NCBI GenBank assembly: GCA_026545765.1
Contig: CM048840.1
Location: 15,008,765 to 15,072,764 of the forward strand
Origin: Plantago major
Taxonomy: Eukaryota; Streptophyta; Magnoliopsida; Lamiales; Plantaginaceae
Length of the DNA stretch: 64,000 bases
Direction of reading: 5' to 3'
Position numbers and translations under genes: made by a program. This document shows, piece by piece, positions 34,239 to 46,446 of the stretch (its first letter is position 1; the number at the start of each line of letters is the position of its first letter). Below the pieces are notes generated by a model. It was not told the DNA's origin. It ran no database searches and saw only the letters and a list, made by a program, of their open reading frames with translations.

Positions 34239-37200
34239 TAGTAAATTTTCTAGAATATGATCTAATAAACGTTTAAGTTATAACCTATATACTTAAGATC
34301 TTTATATAAGAATACTGATGTTTTTCATACACGAAAAATTTATTTTTATATTAACAATATACTTATTTTAATTAATGATATTGATATTTTTATTAAAAAT
34401 ATTGGGGTATTTTTAAAGTACAAAGATGATATGAAATTGAAACTATTTGGTTAATATTTAAAATTGCATCATAGAGGCAGTACTTGATTGACACGTGGGA
34501 TATTATGGAGGGGGTGGCAAGAAAAAAGTACTTGGGTGTTAAGGAGCAGACAGTTGGGTAGTTAACGGGAAAATTGATTAGCATGAGTGAACAATAATGA
34601 TGATGTGTAATAATAAATTAATAATGATAAAAAGTAGAGATAACTTAAGCATGATGTTTGACTCATAATTACTACAAATGACTATTTTTCTCTTTATGCT
34701 TTTCCGGACAACCACAAAGTCAAATCGAATCCGATGTTTTCTACCTTTATCGTATTTCTCCACCACAAATTCACAATTATATGGTGTACATATAAATCAT
34801 ACTGCGATAATCACAATAACATTAGTGAGAGACCTATGTTAGAATTTCGAGAATTGATATATAGTGTACCATGTAGAAACTCTTGTGATGTAATTTATTC
34901 CGTCACAAAAAAATCATTCTGTTTTGTCATTTTTGACGTATTAACTAAAACGAAAGTGAATGGGAAGCTTTTGGTGGTGGGACGAATGAAGTAGTAACAT
35001 TTTAATAGGAGTATTTCGATATATATATATATACACCGTATAATAGTATATGGGAGTGCAGTAAGTATAGTACTGTATTGTATACAAAATCGGATTTGGG
35101 TGTGGGAGAAAGTGAAAGGTTGTTGAGGTTCATTGAAGATGAGCATTGATTATCTCCATGATTCATGCTTCTTTCATGCATGCATTGTCCCCTTCAACAA
35201 CATTTAAAAATACATTATTAATATATTTATTGTGTAGTGGTATGATACCATACCATATCATTAAAATCAAAGGAAGCAAGGCATGAGTTCAATAATTACA
35301 ATACTCTGAAAAGCATGACATTTGTTGCCTTTATAATCCACAGATAGATTGATAGGGTGCACGATGGACTCACTTCTCACTTTAGTCGGATTAATTGATA
35401 CTTCCTCGGTGAGAAAAGTATTCTCGTTGGTTTTATTGATGAACAAAATAATAAATTCGCTAGAAAAATAATAAGTATAAATGAATAAAAATATTGAATT
35501 GTTAAGTGGAAATTTATGTATTATTTAATAAATACACGAATAAGATAAAAATAGTGTGTTGCTAAAGTTATAATATACGTGTTTTATGGGGTTATATGTT
35601 AAGTGAGTTATAATGCAACATTATCAAAATGGAAATGATCACAACTTTCATTGGGAAGATAAAACGACAGAATGTGAAGCTTTTGCTAGGACGGAGGAAG
35701 TTTATATAGCTTTTAGATGATACCGAATTATATTATGGTATTAAAGTATGAGAAGTTGATGATAGGTGTCACAACGATGATAATTTCAACTTGCCAAAAT
35801 ATGATACTAATTAAGATTCATGTAGAGCCGATTAATTGCGACCTATCTGTGAGGGAACATCTACACCACTTGTGAGAGATTCATTTAAAGTACATGTAAG
35901 TAGGATAACATTCTCCTTTAACAAGAATTTTTAAGGGGATTATGACCAATTTAATAAATTTTTGATGACGTAAAATAAAAAATATGCAATGTGTGACATG
36001 CCAAATAATAGTGTATAAAGTTAAAAGGCCGGGATGATAATCCAATTTAATGAATTTTAGATGAACAAGTAAAATAAAAATTGATAGTATGTGTAACATA
36101 ACAAAAAGTTAATATTGGATAAACGTGTGTATTTTCCATTTCTATATATATAGTATATATGAAATTTTAGGGAACATTGGATGAAAACTTATCAAAATTT
36201 CTAGATATGGAATTCGTGTTTGGATTTAAATTAGAGTTTGAGTTTTTTCAGCTTACGTTTGGTTTTGTCAAAGTTTTATGTTTGTTTATCCATTATACAC
36301 TATGCTACTCTAGTTGTGTTAATATTTATCAACTTTAAAATTTATATATTTCATTAAATCCTATTAATATTATAATTTAATATAAAATATAAAATTTCAA
36401 AATCTAATTTCAGTTTATTCAATATTTATCAAATCTAAGTTGTGTTTGGAATTCAATACCGACTAGTGTTTATTTGTTTTGTCCTTAGTTTTATTTTACT
36501 TCGATGCCAACCACACATTTTACCTGCCATGTGTATGTGTAATACTAGCACACTAGCATTACTCATCAATCACCTTTATTTCGTTCAAGTATTCAAATCA
36601 TTCAACTGCTATTTAATTCCTACATTCGGCTATATCTTACAAATGAAGCTATGTCAATGATTCGTAATACGATTAACTGTTGATCTCCACTTCTAGTACC
36701 ATAATCTTTTCGTTGCCACTCGGTTACCAAAAGTTTCAAGGAAATCAGACTTTGATACAGCCGACAAACGATTTAGTGAAAAAGATAGATACAGGATATT
36801 GGTGTCGAGCCGAACTCCAGATAATTCGGATTAAACTCGAGTTTAATTGAGCTTAGAACATCAAGGCTCGTTATCTAAATGAGCCTGTTATCTAAACGAG
36901 CCTAAAATTAAGCTACTTGAACTCCAAGTGACTTGCAACGAACTCGCACTCGGAAGAAGAATATAAATTAGTGTATATGAAAAATAGTTAAAAATGAATA
37001 TAAAACATGTAAATTAATAAAAGCAATGAGCATGGCTCCGCTCTTCAGGCAAACAAGCACAAACGAAGCTCGAGATTAGATCAACAACCTTATTATTGAG
37101 TTAGCCAAGCTCAGATTTTAACGAGTCGAGGCGAATTGAGTATTCGTTAAGGTTCCACTGGCATAAGAGTCCTAATAACCACATAGTATATATGCAAATT

Positions 37201-38000
37201 TAAAAATAGGATACGAATCCAATTCAGAAAAATTAAAACATTTTTTTCAATTTAATTATAATTGAGCTTTAATTAATTGATTATCACTTTATTGTTTTTA
37301 CATAATGCCAATGATTTCTACAAATGAGGGGTATTGTGAAATTTTAAAATTTTTAAACAATAATAAAATTCATATGAACAAATTAGTATAATTAAAATAA
37401 GCTAAGATTTTTTCAAGAATTTCAAAATGGTAGGTATGATTCCGGGTCTATCACCTTTTTTTTAATTTTTCCAGTCCACACCCCCACATAATTGAGTTGC
37501 TTCTTGCAAGAATATATATTCCTTTATCTTCAAACCCCCCCCCCCCCCCCCCCCCCATACGTCACGAAAAATATAAATTAAAATTGACGTGTAATTTTAA
37601 GTAAAAAATTAATATAAATGATAAAATTTAAAAGGTGGCAAGAATATACATTTGATGAAAAAAATGTTTAATTTGTATGCTAATGTTAGAGTGTTTATTA
37701 TCCGTTGGGTTTGAGGTGGCTTTCTTTTCCCCGTAATGTTAATTACGTGCGACGATTAAAAGTAAAATATGCACGTATGAAATTCTACAGGAAGGTGGGA
37801 TTAAATTTTTTGCTACTCCTCCCAACATAACTGTATACATGCATTTGACATTTTTAAATGTGTAAAAGAACTTTATATATATCATTAATAAATGAATTCA
37901 CCTCACACCCAACAAATAATGAACAATTTTATAGTTACATATTATACTTTTTAATACATTTTTATATTTCATAATTTATTTTAATTTTTCATATAAACTA
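34239..38000. other. Gene-free, repeat-rich spacer
   Basis: No gene recognised. Around 36800-37150 lies a degenerate GAGCTCG/CGAGCC-rich repeat similar to one at 56385-56520. A 22-base poly-C run is at 37535-37556. The open frames here are short and without family signal. Confidence 0.4.
37535..37556. repeat. Poly-C tract, 22 bases
   Basis: Uninterrupted run of 22 C in otherwise strongly AT-rich DNA. Confidence 0.95.
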
Positions 38001-38003
38001 CTA

Positions 38004-38321
38004 CTCCCTCCTATTTTTAATATAAGATGTTTTGGGTATTTCACACAAATTAAGACAAATCTCTTTTCATCAATAGTCTTGGTAAATAATTTAGAATTTT
38101 TTTTTTAGTATCTTGAACAAATAAATTCACCAATAAAAGATGATGAATGTGCTTAGCTTTTGTAGTGTTCAATACAAAATAAATGAAAAACAATAAAATC
38201 AATGAGTTTGATGGCTAATAAATTGTGAAAATACGAAATTACGTAGCAAAATATATTAAAACATTTTATATTTGTCAATAAAAAATAACCCAAAATATTT
38301 TATATTAAAAATAGAAGTGAG
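38004..38321. mobile_element. Stowaway-type MITE, family B copy 2
   Basis: 318 bp between TA dinucleotides, starts CTCCCTCCTATTTTTAATA and ends TATTAAAAATAGAAGTGAG. Shares with copy 1 the motifs TATAAGATGTTTT, AATAAATTCACCAATAAAA and AACACAAAATAAATGAA-like internal blocks. Confidence 0.85.
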
Positions 38322-38329
38322 TACTGAAT

Positions 38330-41225
38330 ACGTCCCTAGTATATTCCCATCTTTTGATGGTGTCCTTAAAAAGTCCTTAAAGAAAACAACATTATTATTT
38401 CAATGTTGATATGAAAAATCTAGAGATATCATGTACTGAAGTGTCATTATTAAAAGATTACTTTTTGAGAGAATTAAATAAAAAGTGAAGCAGGCATGAG
38501 AGGGGAAAAAGTCTCTGCTTATGTCACGTGATACACCCGTGCTGTGATTTTGGGAATAAAGTGAATTATATGATTCTGAAGGATTTTGTCTCATTTTTGT
38601 TTCTTGTAGTGATGTTTAAAAGTAAGCCATGGTCCATGGAAACATTCAGATGTAAATAATACTGACTCTGTCCCGTTAGAAATTGTATTCATTTAATTTT
38701 AAAACGTTTCATTATTGTCTGATTTAGCGTTTTTTATATGATGATGTATTGATAAAGATTTGTATGGAAGTGAACTGAAATGAATTGTAATATAACAATG
38801 AACTAAGTAAAACTGAACATAACTAAATTAAAATTAATGAGTTTTCAGGTAAAATGAAGATAGTCTGACACACAAACTGATGTAGCATGAGAAGACCATA
38901 CAATCTCATGTTAACCTCAAATCCTAAGTTCATGGTAAGCATGGAGGGACAAGTGTATGTAGATGCAGTATGATGTGGGACAAGTGTATGAAGGGGACAA
39001 GTCTCCAACAAGTGCAATCATTGGCAATGAACATATATAGATGGTAGATTTTCATTCATATAAACCTCTCTTTTCCTCTCCTCTGCAATAGTGTCATTAT
39101 TTGTGTGCACTAGTATACTCCAACTACTTTTTGTGGGGAACAAAATTGCAAATGGATCGAGTTGTAGTAGTATGTGGTGCAATAATTGGTGCAGTGATTA
39201 AATTGAATGGTGTCTATTGCTCTAATAATTTGTCCAACCACTGCATCATCAGCACCACAACTTAAGTACACAACACTTCTATGATCACACGCTCCCTCAT
39301 CACTTGTTCTCCATCATTTTGCTCCACTCTCATTATCGTTTCTTCTACTTCCCTTCTCTCACAAACTTATCATGTCCGAGTTGTTTTTCAATTATGAATT
39401 CTGTTTAAAAATAGTGGATAGAGTTAACGAGTGAAATGGATATTAATCGATGAGTGTTCAGGCTTAAACATAGTCGGTAAAGAATGTGTCAAAATAGCAC
39501 ATTTCATACTACTTGTTAAACAAAGTGTCGGACAAAGAACAAATTTCTGTGGTAGTAACTTAAATCATCATGTAATGGACTAATGGTAAAATTTATCTAT
39601 GGACAAGAAACATGTGAAGAAAAGCAAAGAATATCATATTGAGTACAGCTGATTGGAACAATAACTTTCTGACACAGTTTGAAAGATATTATGAACACTC
39701 TAATTTGCAACAGTTCTTGTCTGTTTTGGACCCATTTCTGTTGGGCTTGACTTGATTCAAGATTTGCTTCAGGTCACCAAAAAAGGAAATCTTCTCAAGA
39801 CTAAAATGCAGAAACCGAGTAAATGACATACGTTTCCTTGCAAATTGGTTGTAATATTGCTTCAGGCCTCCAACTCAATGGCCTTTCCTGTTTAGTTGAT
39901 TACCACTAACTATAGCAATGTTGATATTCACTTCAACAATCAACTAATGTCTGAAGACTTCAACAATCAACTAATGTCTGAAGTTGAATAATCTACGAAC
40001 ATTCGCCAGAGTTCGATACTCCCTCAGTATAGAATCATTGAGTCGTAGACAAGAGTCCTTATGCTAAGGGGCTCAATTTCAACCGAATCATCCCCATCCT
40101 AACATTAGAAAACTGAGACCTTCCGGTTTGGCAAGTTTTAGTCACATTTTCATTATGTAGGAGGGGACAAGATTTTCTAGGCAAACACATAAACAGGTAT
40201 GTAAAAGAAACCCAACCCTGTTAACAAAGTCCTATTCCTATATCATGATCATGTATATACTCCACAACTCCAATGCATTTTTTTCTCCCTTTCTGCGACT
40301 AATGTTGGTAATTCTCACATAATAACATTGCAAAATTTGCAGCAGTGCTGGGAATTACATAACGTCACTAGACACAAAACAAACAAAAACACAAATAAAG
40401 TTTTCCACTTTCCTAGAATCCCCAACCATACTCAATGATTTGGCATCGGTGGAGAATCGAACTCGGACCTGTTTCACACAGATGCAAGCTATCCTCGACC
40501 CGTCCAGTCCCCCATATGCCACATGATTCACTGAAAGTTATCCTCCTCAACCCTTTTACAGACATAAATACATGATGTCTATTTACTTATCTACATCAAA
40601 ACTGGGACCAAGGACAATACTAGCATCTGCATACGGCTTAAAACCGCGACACTGACAAACAATATACTGTTACTTCACGATGAAAAAGACTATAACACAT
40701 GAATGCATCAGAGCCCATGGTATAAGTAAACGTAATGATGAAAATCTTATTAGTAGCACTTTCAGGACAAGACATTAGAGGACAGTAGGAGGTTAACATC
40801 AGAACTTAAAAGGGGACAAGTGAAATAAGAAAAGGAAGATTGTAAAATAGAAAGCAATCACAACGAAACCAAAACACAATCACGCAATGAGCACACATAA
40901 CATGTGCCAGGAGATTAATAAAATTCAAACCCATAAGCAACCTGCAACCTGCAACAAGAGAGAATGCACCAGACATGCATCTCACAAAAACCTAATACCC
41001 ATGGCATCGAAGGCAAGTGAAGAAAAGCACACGTATGTATATCATTCTATCCGGAAGAGTAATATACATTGTCAGGCAACCTAATTACCGATACAATGTT
41101 TCTTAAAGGGTGATAAAACTGAGAAGAACAAACAACAATGTACTACAGGTACAGGACATGTAATTAAGTTCTCGTTCAGCATGAAAATACCAAATAGACC
41201 ATCCTTTTGTCTGCCAGAAAACTAG
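38330..41225. other. Gene-free spacer downstream of the RING gene
   Basis: Includes a perfect 27-bp tandem duplication at 39931-39983 (CTTCAACAATCAACTAATG and following), a pentamer-repeat copy near 38730-38870, and a tRNA-like relic at 40442-40520. The part next to 41226 is probably the RING gene's 3' UTR. Confidence 0.4.
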
Positions 41226-42488
41226 TTAGTTCAATCTTCTCCTCCTAACTTCACGGGCATCCCGGTTGTTCCACTCTAAGATCCTTGCCATATTACTACT
41301 TCTTCGCTGAGTTGAAGAAGCTGTGAGCCCCCCAGGCATATTCTGCGCAATATCTCTTGCAACCGCAGACCTCAATGTGCGCATACGCGTGAGTGGACCA
41401 GTAGCAAAAGTTGATGAAGTGGCATGGGTATCTGCTGTTAAATCTGGAGGCTGATCATCAGCAATTATAGCAGCAGGACCCCCAACATCAACTGATAATG
41501 CCCGTGGATCAATTCTCGGAAAATTATCATGCATATCAGATTGCAAGTCTGTAACAAGCCTTTCCGCGCTACTCAAAACGGAAGAAAGAGAAGATAGAGA
41601 AGCAGCACTTTCCGATAATACCCTCGAAACTTGATTGATCCTTCGGCGAGGCAAGCTGGTTTCCCCAACAATTTGGCCCTCTGTACTCTCTTCAGGTCTA
41701 CGAGCACCATTCCTATCCTCCTGATCCAATGCGTGATCGCCTAATGCGCCAATACTAATCCTGATCCGCCTCAATGCTTCAGCAACAGGAACATGGGAAA
41801 GGCCTTGACTAAGACGCCGCTGCCTAATGCCTTCGACTCTACAAGCTTTGGGTCTTGGAGGTATCTGCAAACCAGATTCAGACACGTACACACGATCTCC
41901 ACCCCCACTCCCGTAAATAGGAATCACAGTACTATCTGACACCTCTCCCTTACAAACCGGACACTCTTTATTAGTCGAATCAATATACGACACCTGATAA
42001 AAGCATGCCCAACAGAACAAGTGACCACATATGGTTACCACAGGCTCTGTCGCTATCTCCAAGCATATATTGCAATCGTAAAAACTCCCACCTTCCTTAT
42101 CCGCCCTTCTATAATCCGAATCCATCTCCAAAGCTTTGGCTACCAAATGGGAACTATCCCTTTTACAACCTTTCCCTTTCTCAACAGATCTCTCTATATC
42201 TCTCAGGCTAGTACTTCCATCAACTGCGACTCCATCACCGTTCTCACCAGTTGTTTCACTCGGAAAAGGAATAATTTCGATATTTGGTCTCGCCTGGTGC
42301 CATCTCTGGCGGTGGATAGCACGAGCATTAACAGCAGCCTCCAGCTGCCGAAATCTCTGTGCTATCCTACCACGAGAGTTTTCCATATCATCCAACAAGG
42401 ATCCAACACCACCCACAAGTGGGTCAGCGGGTTCTTGGTTTAAATCAAGATCCGTAAAATTCACATCCATCAAGTTATCATCATCCAT
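41226..42488 (-). CDS. RING-type E3 ubiquitin ligase, RMA/RNF5-like, 420 aa
   Basis: Probable E3 ubiquitin ligase. One uninterrupted coding exon. An acidic N-terminus (MDDDNLMDVNFTDLDLNQEP) is followed at about residues 140-179 by a C3HC4 RING: CNICLEIATEPVVTICGHLFCW ... CPVCK with C-x2-C, C-x-H-x2-C and C-x2-C spacing, and the E2-contacting Ile after the first Cys and Trp after the CGHLFC block. VIPIYGSGG right after the RING is the hallmark of the plant RMA/RNF5 group. Unlike the short RMA1-3 proteins there is no C-terminal membrane anchor; the tail is long, Ser/Arg-rich and probably disordered, so it belongs to the soluble long subgroup. A possible 5' UTR intron lies at 42734-42495 (minus strand), which would put AGTGCG immediately before the ATG. 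Confidence 0.9.
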   Translation of the reverse strand: MDDDNLMDVNFTDLDLNQEPADPLVGGVGSLLDDMENSRGRIAQRFRQLEAAVNARAIHRQRWHQARPNIEIIPFPSETTGENGDGVAVDGSTSLRDIERSVEKGKGCKRDSSHLVAKALEMDSDYRRADKEGGSFYDCNICLEIATEPVVTICGHLFCWACFYQVSYIDSTNKECPVCKGEVSDSTVIPIYGSGGGDRVYVSESGLQIPPRPKACRVEGIRQRRLSQGLSHVPVAEALRRIRISIGALGDHALDQEDRNGARRPEESTEGQIVGETSLPRRRINQVSRVLSESAASLSSLSSVLSSAERLVTDLQSDMHDNFPRIDPRALSVDVGGPAAIIADDQPPDLTADTHATSSTFATGPLTRMRTLRSAVARDIAQNMPGGLTASSTQRRSSNMARILEWNNRDAREVRRRRLN

Positions 42489-42494
42489 CGCACT

Positions 42495-42734
42495 CTAAAC
42501 CAAAATTCCCCCAATTTCTCAAAACCCCACCTCAATCTACCCAAACAGATAACTCAAGAAGCTCAGCAATTTAAGCTAAAATCAAGAAAAACAAAACAAA
42601 AAGATTCAATTTTTACGATTTGAATCGGCGAAAAAATTAGGGTTTTGAACGAATAACTCAAAACAAGAAGAATACTACATGCATCTAAGAACTTGGGGAT
42701 CTAAACGAAAGAAAAGTAGAGAAACGAAACATAC
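42495..42734 (-). other. Possible 5' UTR intron of the RING gene
   Basis: Minus strand donor ATGG|GTATGT at 42735/42734 and acceptor GTTTAG|AGTGCG at 42495/42494 give a 240-base intron with a TA/T-rich interior, a common feature in this gene family. Inferred from consensus only. Confidence 0.5.
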
Positions 42735-42899
42735 CCATTTTGTGAAAATTGATTCTTGAAACTGATTCTTCCAGAAATGCTTGTTTTCTTTTAACAGAGG
42801 TGTTGAATCGTTAGCTGTTTTAAAGATTTGGAATTTGGGATAAAGAGAGGAAAATGAACCGCAACGCATCAAGAGCCAGGTGTTGGCGCAAACTAGCAA

Positions 42900-45300
42900 T
42901 GAATTTTGCAGAGTAATTTCAATTTCACCAGCTAGTCAACCTGCAGTTTGCTAGGCTAAACGGCGACGTTTGGATCTAACTTGTACAGTGTACTTACCAT
43001 TTGCAATCTTCTTTCTTTGGAATCTCATTTAATCCGCATTGTGATAACGAGCCGAGCCGAGTATCTCTGTCGAGGAATGAGATACTCGGCTTGGCTCTCG
43101 TTTAACAACACTCTCTGCTAATATAATTGAGATAAACTAGGGGCCAGATTGGATTTATCCACGCCGATGGAGATCTTGGATTGATTCGTCTGGATGTAGA
43201 TAAATCCTCATCCGATTGATCTATGATCCACTAACTTATTGGTTTTCCTAAGTAATAAAACAATTACTAATTGCAAACGACCGGAACTTGCTTGGGAGCA
43301 TATAATACCTCATTTAATTGTTGAGGCGGAGTCTTTGGAGATACACCGTTGAATAACGGAGGAGACGCCACTACCGACTGAAATGATAACATAACCCCTT
43401 GGAAATTGAGTTAAAAAGATCAATAGAAAGCAAATAGCGACGGTGGCCATTTAGCTAAGATGGCTTGTGATCGAAATTTTGAAGATAAGCTTTGACAAGT
43501 CGCACCAATTTGTGTAATTATGGCTATAAAACCTAATATATTCTTTCAACACAAAAAAATGCATCGTATTACTATGAATTAAGCAATCGTGTATTATAGT
43601 GGTAGTGTGTGTATTATTTTTTTTTCCATATTACAAATAAATACTTACAGAAGAAATTAGCATTTTTAATACGGTGTAATTGGTGCAATAATGAACATTT
43701 TACACCGCTAATATAGTAATGTCATATTGTGTTTTGTTGTAAACAAAATCTTGGAGGGGACCTCATTTGATGAGTGATCTAGGAGACCTACCATTGCTAT
43801 TAGATATGTGTATAATATTTTAAAGATTACTAGTAGTAATAATTAATGAGTAACTATTTTATATAATTTTTTATGTGTATGTATAAAACTAATATTCATA
43901 TAAAACAATTGATATTTTTAGTCGTAGTTGCCCTGTATTGTTTATCGATTTATTTTAGTACCATAAGAATAATTCCCCATATGATATCTACGCGCTGTCA
44001 TATTGCATGCCATACACATGGTTATACAAACTGGGGTGTTTTGTTTTTTGTTTTAACTTTTAGGCAATCCCTTTCTTCCTTTTCTTATTTGTATTTTTAG
44101 TAGTATCACTACAAGAGTCAATTTTGCTCCCTCACTTTATCTTCTCACCGAAATGTCAACTAAGTACATGTTACACTTAATTTGAACCCATCAAAAACTA
44201 TAAAAAGTCGTACTATCACAAAATATATACAAAACCATCAAACGCGCTACACCAAGCCAGCAAATATGAATTTATTTACATATTAAAACCAAATAAGGCT
44301 ATGTTATTTTCATTTGGCTTCATTCATTCGATTCGATTCGATTTCTTGATTCAATTTTCTTGATTCAATTTCTTAATTTCATTAAATTCATATTATTATT
44401 ATTATTATTATTATTTTATCATTTATTTACACAATCCATCTTTTGTACGAGGAAAATAAGAAAATTTATCCAATTGAGATATTTTCAACCTTTTTCTTTC
44501 TTTCTTTTTAACACGACTTTTAGTAGATCAATGAAATAAAAAGTATAGTTACGATTCGAATTACCCTTCTTTTCTACCGTAAAAGTTGAGTTAAGATAAG
44601 AAACTACGAGGAACTCGAGAAAGATTATTCAAACCTGGTTCACATACTTTGTACGACATCTCTAACAAAAATCGTATTCTTTTATTGGAAGATATTAGAA
44701 CAATAAGAAACCTTAAGAAGCATCGTTGAGTTTTCTCAAACTTAATAAATAAAAACAAGTTATACCAAACTAAAATCAAACCAAACTCTACAAATTACGC
44801 ATAAAAAGTATAAAACAAAGTTATGTTAGTCAAATATACTTAATTTATTTTATAATATAATTTTATTATATTCTTTGTCGTGTAATTTAAGTAATTCTGA
44901 TCAACGTCCGTAAAAAGTCTCCTTACGAATTTATTAATGGACCGGATGTAGTATTCATTATTATTAAAAAATGGGACAAATATAATTTCTTCGTTTGATT
45001 TGCCATTTGTTTGATTCGTTTTGATTTATTTCGTTTGATTTGATTTGATTGATTCGATTCCTTTCATTCGATTCGATTAAATTTGAAAAAGTTCTAAATC
45101 ATCTTGCAGATATTGTTACACCACCTTGTCTTCATTCCTCCAAACACGCTTAACGATAAATATTATTTATAGAAATAATCGTGCAAACGAATAAGTTTCA
45201 ACATTCCTAATTCAAAATTGCTTCACTTGGGATCTCATCAACTCTTCAAATAGAGTTACAACTTACACAATTACACATCAAACTTTGCTACATAGTTTCT
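42900..45300. other. Gene-free spacer between RING and DC1 cluster
   Basis: Holds an inverted repeat at 43049-43097 and GATTC-rich repeat copies near 44300-44385 and 45000-45085, with an (ATT)n tract at 44390-44415. No gene recognised. Confidence 0.4.
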
Positions 45301-45340
45301 TGAATAGTTACAAAAATAATCCATTCATCCTCCTAATAGA

Positions 45341-45910
45341 ATGGCTATGGTCATGGAATTTGCGCCAGAGGCGCGAAAAGACACCAACACCGCGAAGCAA
45401 CACTTCAACCATTTCAGTCATCGGCATCCCTTGGAGCTCGTGCAAGTGCATGGGGAGGACAAGGCGATGTGCTCGTGTTGCGAGCTAGACATTTTGGGTT
45501 CGGCCTACATTTGCTCGAAGGTGAATTGCAAGTTCATCATCCACGACATATGTTTCGACCTACCTAAACAAATTCGCCACCATTCACACCATAAGCATCC
45601 ACTTGGGCTCCGGTTTGGCCCACCTTATGGAGAGGGGGAATTCACATGTGACGCGTGTGGGGACTCAGGGCACGCATTTACCTACCATTGTGCGACGTGC
45701 AAGTTTGATTTGCATGTAGAGTGCGCTTCATTTCCGGAATTCGAGGGCAGGGAAGATCATAAGCATCCTTTGGTTTTGGTGTATGATATCCCAGAGAAGA
45801 TTAAAAAACTTGGATGTTATGTTTGTAATGATCCAATACCAAAGGGTTGTTGGAGTTTCTGTTGTTTGGCATGTAATTGTGGAACTCATTTGGATTGTGT
45901 AGGCCATTGA
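45341..45910 (+). CDS. DC1-domain protein, 189 aa, short form
   Basis: Plant Cys/His-rich C1-like (DC1) protein; such proteins bind zinc and, in some studied cases, act in hormone or defence responses. Intronless. Three zinc modules: HFSHRHPLELV with CSCC and NCKFIIHDIC; HHKHPLGLRF with CDAC and CKFDLHVEC; DHKHPLVLVY with CYVC and CNCGTHLDC. Each shows the HxHPL ... CxxC ... CxxxxHxxC signature. It equals the C-terminal half of the three larger neighbours and lacks their N-terminal two-module block and linker. The ATG at 45341 is followed by a second at 45353 (MEFAPEARK), which could equally be used. It is either an ancestral short form or a truncated duplicate. Confidence 0.88.
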   Translation: MAMVMEFAPEARKDTNTAKQHFNHFSHRHPLELVQVHGEDKAMCSCCELDILGSAYICSKVNCKFIIHDICFDLPKQIRHHSHHKHPLGLRFGPPYGEGEFTCDACGDSGHAFTYHCATCKFDLHVECASFPEFEGREDHKHPLVLVYDIPEKIKKLGCYVCNDPIPKGCWSFCCLACNCGTHLDCVGH

Positions 45911-46402
45911 AGTGGCTGCATTGTACAAGTCTTGGCTTTTCTTTTGTTTTGTTTTGTTTTGACATAATCTATTGCTGATATTGTGTACAAATGTTGAGTG
46001 AATTGATCATATGAAATAACTTTCATGTACTTCTGGATGATATGATGTAATAAATTCACCTTCTATGTCATTATACTATAACGATATGGTCAAACGGACC
46101 TTAAAATAAGTCAACAAAAACGAAGTATAATATGAGATTATAGGTTTCTACCCGAGCAATCATATACACAAAGTCAGAACATTGAGCAACTAAACAAGCA
46201 TAACTTTGGCAAAAATCAAAATTAAATTGAAGTCAATGAAGACTAAGTTGCAACTTGCAAGTCAGTCATCTGGATCCAAAACAGCTTGCAAGTCAATATT
46301 CATAATAGAGATTATGCAGAATCTCTTAAGCTGTCACTCGTACCAGATCATGTACTTGCATTTTCTAGCTCCAACTTGCTGAACTAGTTTGACAAAAACC
46401 TT

Positions 46403-46412
46403 GTTATATAAA
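46403..46412 (+). promoter_or_regulatory. TATA box of DC1 paralogue 1
   Basis: TTATATAAAC about 40 bases before the start codon at 46447. The distance is short but in range for a brief leader. Confidence 0.4.
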
Positions 46413-46446
46413 CTCATTTCAATCCCAATCTTGAACCAATACAGCC

